64,000 bases of DNA from Asparagopsis taxiformis. Taxonomy: Eukaryota > Rhodophyta > Florideophyceae > Bonnemaisoniales > Bonnemaisoniaceae. The position numbers were made by a program, and so were the translations under genes. Under the pieces are notes generated by a model, which did no database searches, had not been told where the DNA came from, and saw only the letters and a program-made list of their open reading frames with translations. Within the stretch, counting starts at the first letter, position 1. Each line of letters starts with the position of its first letter. This document shows positions 58,865 through 64,000 of the stretch, piece by piece. The stretch covers positions 1 through 64,000 of the forward strand of contig JALQPE010002305.1 in NCBI GenBank assembly GCA_030407315.1, in the 5' to 3' direction.

Positions 58865-59303
58865 TGAGCAAGCGACTCATGTTGAAGCTGTTTGCCCGCT
58901 CAGTCACACCTGTGTCATGCAAAGCATGCCAGGCCTTGTGTCAGCTCATAGACTCTTCTACATTCATGCCGGCATGAAACGGCCGTTACTGGAATGATTT
59001 ATCGCCGAGGAGGAAAACGTGCAGACGATATACATGATTGCATTGTTACATAATAGAAATTTTACATTCCAGCCCGACGAGAAACACGCTGTTGAACTTC
59101 TATAACGCTGCATCGCATTTATCTTGCTGAAATCTTCTACACTAGAATGCATGAAATCCAGGTTGACGAGATGTGAGCCGCTGAGCATTGATCACCCAAT
59201 CTGCCCGCAATGCTTTGAAATTGTTGGAACAGTCTTTAGGTTATCATTCATCTGAGGGAACACAATTAAACAATCCACGTTGTAAATTAATATAATATTT
59301 GAA
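58865..59303. other. Gene-free stretch
   Basis: No gene or repeat recognised. Confidence 0.5.
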
Positions 59304-61797
59304 TTGATCCATAAATTTCCATCCGTCTGTCTATCCATCAGTTCTATCCATCCATCATCCGAATCCACAACTTGCATTCTCTATCGCGTATTCTCTCTGC
59401 ACATCTGCCAAGCCATACGACGTCGCAACAGCCGATCTAACCTCTCCGACTCCAATCCTCTCTCTGTCTCCAGTACATCTTCACGTCAGCAACCTCCTCA
59501 GTCTACCCACTCCAACCGCTCGCTGCCTCACACTCCCGCTGAAGCTCCAGCCGAAGCTCTCGTCGCATCCTTTACATCACCTGCTCTGTTTGAACCACTG
59601 GCGTCCTCTCTGCCTTCACATCTGTCTTTGCTCCAATCATCTCCTCTACATAATCCCTCTGTTCCACCCGTTGATATCGATACGAACCCTGCGTCTGACA
59701 TCATCTCTCTCACCACCATGGACACCCATACTACCCCATCCAGCCAATCACCCTCTACTGCACCCATGCCTTCGTCCTCCGTTCATCACCATCTTCACCA
59801 CCCACACCCCTCTCCGGTTTCGTCTCACCCCCACACAGCCCCCATCCCCCAACCATCTGCCTTCTACCTACCTCTGGATCCTCCCTAAGTCGTCCTCGAC
59901 TTTTCCCGAAACTCGCGCACCCCAGAAAGCAAAGCCAAGACAGCCGTCCTATCCGAAGACCCAAATCAAAAAGCCATAGCTGTTGTTGACATGGGTGGCG
60001 CAGGAAAAACAACCATCCTGCGCGCCCTCTGCAGACATGAACACGTCTGGGCCAAGTTCACCGACGGCGTGTGGTTGATACAACTCGGTCATGACGCCAC
60101 TGTGCAAACGCTTCTGGACGAGATGGAAGATGTTGTCCCCGAAGCACTCCCAGATTTCCTTCCCAGCTTTACCCGATTCGCAGCCAATTCAAGTAAGCAC
60201 CTCAGATTGATGAACATGCTGACGGACCATTTCGCCTCCAAGCATTTCCTCCTGATCTTTGACGACGTCTGAGACCTCGACACCAATGTGTACACATTGG
60301 TGGAAGAGGTATGTACAGGTGTACAAAAGATGGAGGGAACGTGTTGTAAGGTGTTATCGTCGACGAGAAATGAGGCGATTGGGCGTCTACCCACACATGA
60401 TCTGTCGATTGGAGTAAGTGCTGAAGACTGGCGCAGGGATAGAAGCGTCGATATTTTATGCCGCTACTGTGGGATCGACAAAGAGGGGATAGGAAGATTT
60501 ACGGCTGAAAAGCGGGATGCACTGGAGAGGATAATCGAGATGTGTGATGGTCTGCCGCTGGCACTGAGTGTTGCTGGGTCTGCAATGCAAGATGTGCTAG
60601 GGAGAGGGATGGGTGGGTGGGTGGGAAATGGAATAGAGGAATACTGGTAGAGTCTGGAGGCGAATTCTGGACAGCTTGGAGATGCAGCTAGTGGGAGTAG
60701 GCATGGTGGACTGAAGGTGGCGGTGGAGACGAGTTTATGGTCACCTGAGAAGAAATGGACGGGGGGGAGCGTGACAGTGGGAGAAATGTTTCGTTCGCTT
60801 TGCATTGTAGAAAAGCAGAAGATTCTTCCATCGTGTGCGATTGAGAAGATTTGGGGAGTAGTTGAGGAGCTGTGGGCAGTGAGGATGTTTTCACAGCACA
60901 GTCTTGTATCACTTGTAGAAGATGAGGGTGGAAGGGGGCTAGGAGTACGACTGCACGATCTGGTGCACGAAATGTGTGTGAAAAAGGCAGAGGAGAAGGA
61001 AGGTGTACGGTTCTGGCACAAGAGACTAGTTGATGGATACGGAGCGTGGGTTGTGGGGAGTGGAAGCAGTAGAGATGGTGGGAGTAGTGGGATGACAATG
61101 GGAAGTGAATGTAGACAAGTTGAATGGTGGAAGATAGACAGCGGTGAAGAGTACATAGTTGAAAATATATTGCGGCATCTACTCGGTGCTGGACTAGTAA
61201 TTGAGACACTGGGACTGCTCACCGACTATCGAAGGGTAGAGCGAATGAATGACGGCAAGAACCAAGCTCCGTTTCAAAAGGTGATGAGCGAACTGCAGTT
61301 ATTGAAGGTGTATTTAATGGAGAATGAGAAGACTGAAACAGCGAGAAATGTAACAAGCGACTTTGAAGTATTAATCAACGAAATGCGGCTCTGCATGGCA
61401 CCGTATTGCGAGCAAAATCGGGAGGAGAGTACATTCCAGATGTATGGAAGATTGCGAGATGTGAGAAGCGAGAGCGGAATGGTAGAGCGGCTGGTGTGTA
61501 GACGACTGGTGGTGATAGACCTGGAAAGCGGGAGCGCGATCCAAACTGTCGATGAACATAATAAATATAGTTATATAACCTCGCTAACGGCTGGGCAGAG
61601 GGAAGATGTAGTGGTGTCTGCATCATATTATGAAGGGATTCGTGTTTGAGACGCAGAGAGTTTTGAAAATATTGGCAAGGTGTTGGATTGTCAAGAAGAT
61701 TGTGTGACCAGCGTCGCGCTAGGCGGTGATGGGCGACTGCTGGCATCCGGATCGGACGATGGAAATGTACGAATATTCGATCTCGAGAGACGCTAGC
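59304..61797 (+). pseudogene. NB-ARC / WD40 (STAND-type) gene, broken by stops
   Basis: A Ser/Pro-rich N-terminus (59304-59888) ends in TAA. The NB-ARC domain follows in another phase: P-loop MGGAGKTT (about 59991-60014), kinase-2 HFLLIFDDV at ~60245-60270, and GLPLALSVAGSAM at ~60552. A winged-helix-like region follows, then at least one WD40 repeat ending GSDDGNVRIFDLE (about 61740-61785). In-frame stops occur at 60270 (TGA, where DDVW is expected), 60648 (TAG, next to a Trp), 61647 (TGA, where RVWD is expected) and 61795 (TAG). STAND proteins of this layout act as signalling switches, often in immunity or cell death. This copy cannot make a full product by the standard code. Confidence 0.75.
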
Positions 61798-61968
61798 AAA
61801 TATGGTCGTCTTCTATGGTCGTCTTCTCGTGAACATCACAATCTCGATTGGGTGGCTTGCGTTTTGTTCAGCAATTGCAATTCATTGCAATTTCATTTGA
61901 ATGTTCTGTTTTCCCACTGGACGCTTCACGGTTACAAGCGTCTTGAGGAGAACCGCATCGCCAAGGAA

Positions 61969-62144
61969 ATGGCTGCACATAGCGCTGAGCGCGAGTGGTC
62001 GCGCGAAATAGCTATTTCCTATTCGCTGTGCAGCTCAATGGACATGCTGCCATAATGGGCTTCTTCATCGGTATTGTGACAGAGGCAGTGACCGGCAAGG
62101 GGATTATTGAGCAGTTTAAGATCATCTTTTCATCGCTGTTGTAA
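61969..62144 (+). CDS. High-light-inducible / one-helix chlorophyll-binding-like protein
   Basis: The phase ending TAA 62142-62144 encodes QLNGHAAIMGFFIGIVTEAV followed by TGKGIIEQF. This is the chlorophyll-binding helix of HLIP/OHP proteins (usual core LNGRxAMxGF...TEALTGKG), with His replacing the usual Arg after NG. That phase lacks an upstream ATG. The frame starting at ATG 61969 (MAAHSAER) or further left joins it if one T is added to the TT at about 62022-62023. The family protects photosystems under light stress. It is near but probably unrelated to the preceding NB-ARC relic. The start is uncertain; a transit peptide is not evident. Confidence 0.6.
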
Positions 62145-63076
62145 GTGTAATGACTAGTGCAGATGTTGTAGATTAGGTTTGTAATGTACAGGTGCTGCAG
62201 TGATCTAGATTGTACATGTTAAAATGACTAGCAATTGCTAGTCTATTGCGGAATAAATATCGTACCCATAGACTGTCAGGTATCATGTGATGAGAGTATT
62301 GGAACGTTGTACTAACTTCGTGTGTTCTCGAATCGCGGATGTATATGGTGGAATAGAGTGGATTTTATGTCAATCAGGCTGTCGCCTGAAGACGAGAGAT
62401 AAAGCTGCTGTACCTATGGTGGATGCAAAGTTGGCATCTGGATATGCAGAGGATGATATGTTGTTGACACTGATATCAACTGCACGGAAGGTTACTGCAG
62501 TATACTGCGTGGTTATAACCACACATGTGTAGCTAAATTTCTTCATTGGCAAACTTGTGTCAAGCTGCCATAATCATCCATGATGGATGACCAATGATTG
62601 GCGGACGCAAGGCACCTGCTAGATTCCATACTTGGTTCTCAACTGCCATACCGCGCAGCGAAAGCAGTATACTCTAGCCCAGCCGCCTTTGAACGCACAC
62701 GAATTCTCTTTCGATATCTAGGGCTATTGACCTCGATCACCCGTTCCACACACCCGGCAATCATGCAATACGACTTCATCATTACAGACCCCATGTATAC
62801 CACCATATGCCCAGAGGTAGCATAGCTCCCAGACTGACCACAAAGTACCTCTGCTACAACATGTGCCTGATACACTAGCTCAAGTTTCGCCATGTCTGAG
62901 AGTGCCCGAGCATCGACAAATACATTGCTCTGCGGGGAAGGAACTGCAGTATTTGCAGGACTTACTTCGGGTGACGGTAACAGACTATGAGCTGGTGCGG
63001 GAGGACGGGATTTCAGGACAAGTTGTCGGAACTGCTATTCAGTTTTCTTACAGCAGAGGCAGTTTACCCAGGTTGC
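62145..63076. other. Gene-free stretch
   Basis: Short open frames only; nothing recognised. Confidence 0.45.
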
Positions 63077-63260
63077 TTACAGCAAAGTCATCGTTACGAT
63101 GACTTTGCTGTAAGAAAACAAAACATTACAGCAAAGTCATCGTAACGATGACTTTGCTGTAAGGAAACAAAACATTACAGCAAAGTCATCGTAACGATGA
63201 CTTTGCTGTAAGGAAACAAAACATTACAGCAAAGTCATCGTAACGATGACTTTACTGTAA
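63077..63260. repeat. Four tandem 37-bp palindromes, 49-bp period
   Basis: Units at 63077-63113, 63126-63162, 63175-63211 and 63224-63260, each TTACAGCAAAGTCATCG plus its near-complement. Spacers are GAAAACAAAACA-like. The units differ only at the centre of the first and one base near the end of the fourth. Confidence 0.95.
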
Positions 63261-63365
63261 GAAACCATGGTAAACCAACCTCTCTGTAAGCATACGAGAG
63301 GGACTGATGTTTCTCACTCGGGAAGAAGAAGGAGACGATTTCGGACCCCGCGGGAAAGGCTGCAA

Positions 63366-64000
63366 AGTGGTCTGAAAGGGTTGGGGTGGTTCTAGGGAGC
63401 ACTAAAACGTGTTTTAATTGTACTAGGAGCTTCTGGCTTGCGTGGAAGGGCTGGTGGAATTCATCGATTTTTGGCCATCAGATTCTCACAACTGGAGATA
63501 TGATGGCCGAAATTGAACTTTGTGGGAACGATGTGGAATTGGTCTGTAAGGGTTGGAGTGGCTCTAGGGAGTACGGAAAAGTGTTCTATGCGTTCGTAAA
63601 GCTGCTAGATTACGCGCTAGGGCTGACAGAATTCATCGATTTTTGGCCATCAGATTCTCACAACTGGAGATATGATGGCCAAAATTGAACTTTGTGGGAA
63701 CGATGTGGAATTGGTCTGGAAGGGATGGAGTGGCTCTGGGGAGTGCGGAAAAGTGTTCTATGCGTTCGTAATGCTTCCGGCTTGCGCGTTAGGGCTGACA
63801 GAATGCATCGATTTTTGGTAACCAGATTCCCACAACTGGTGATGCGATGGCCAGAATTGAAATTTTTCGGAACGATGTGGAAGTGGTCTAGAAGGGATGG
63901 AGTGGCTCTAGGGAGCACTGAGACATGGTCTAATTGTACTCAAAGCTTCTGGCTTGCGTGGTAGGGATGCCAGAATGTATCAATTTTGGGTCATCAGATT
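63366..64000. repeat. 172-bp tandem satellite, running off the window
   Basis: The mark (T/G)CATCGAT plus TTTTGG recurs at 63461, 63633, 63805 and (diverged) 63977, giving an exact 172-base step. Each unit contains CTCACAACTGGAGATATGATG-like sequence, GGAACGATGTGGAA, and GGAGTGGCTCTAGGGAG. Units are roughly 80-95% alike. No coding capacity. Confidence 0.9.

Noticed and set aside
59991..61797. Nuclear code with TGA read as tryptophan
   Set aside because: Other long genes here use TGA as a normal stop and TGG for Trp, and TAG also occurs in the gene; G-to-A mutation is simpler.
63077..63260. CRISPR-like array
   Set aside because: The 12-base spacers are near-identical and the units are full palindromes.

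Overview
This looks like nuclear DNA of a photosynthetic eukaryote, most likely a red alga. The reasons are long intronless reading frames, three copia-type LTR retrotransposons in about 31 kb whose primer sites match the 5' half of initiator tRNA-Met, TATA boxes upstream of two related genes, and a one-helix chlorophyll-binding-like (HLIP) gene near the right end. The lineage is an inference from style and content; no marker gene settles it.

Region 1 (about 0.7-22.7 kb) is the most unusual part. It holds a Tudor-like protein gene, an unrecognised gene, two related genes that join a ParB-like domain to a 2-oxoglutarate/Fe(II) dioxygenase-like domain, a gene or gene pair carrying a beta-class DNA methyltransferase fused to a SET domain, and a TNP2/KDZ-like transposase. 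Almost every intergenic gap in this block carries one to three copies of a ~60-bp hairpin repeat (core CTCAATCCG...CGGATTGAG, arms ending in a TCGAG palindrome). I saw no copy right of 18.6 kb. The block reads as a mobile or recently mobile cassette that may write and erase DNA and histone marks.

Region 2 (23.2-42.5 kb) is transposon-on-transposon. It has a CTGGTT/AACCAG palindrome-rich element, a DUF7869-type transposon gene, a truncated copia with a Tudor-like domain in pol, and a second copia inverted in the window. That second copia has 517-bp LTRs and a CTATC target duplication. A third, young copia lies inside one of its LTRs, with identical 110-bp LTRs, an AAATT target duplication and one open 1402-codon reading frame.

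Region 3 (42.7-51.1 kb) has four same-strand paralogues encoding Cys-bounded coiled-coil proteins. Two have clear signal peptides and a TATA box at identical spacing.

Region 4 (52.6-64 kb) has a decayed short-LTR copia, two palindrome arrays with unrelated motifs, a broken NB-ARC/WD40 gene, the HLIP gene, and a 172-bp tandem satellite running off the right edge.

Many genes show single-base frame breaks at or next to homopolymer runs, nearly all as if one base were missing. That pattern suggests base-calling error at least as much as gene decay, so most of these genes are annotated as joined CDS spans rather than pseudogenes.
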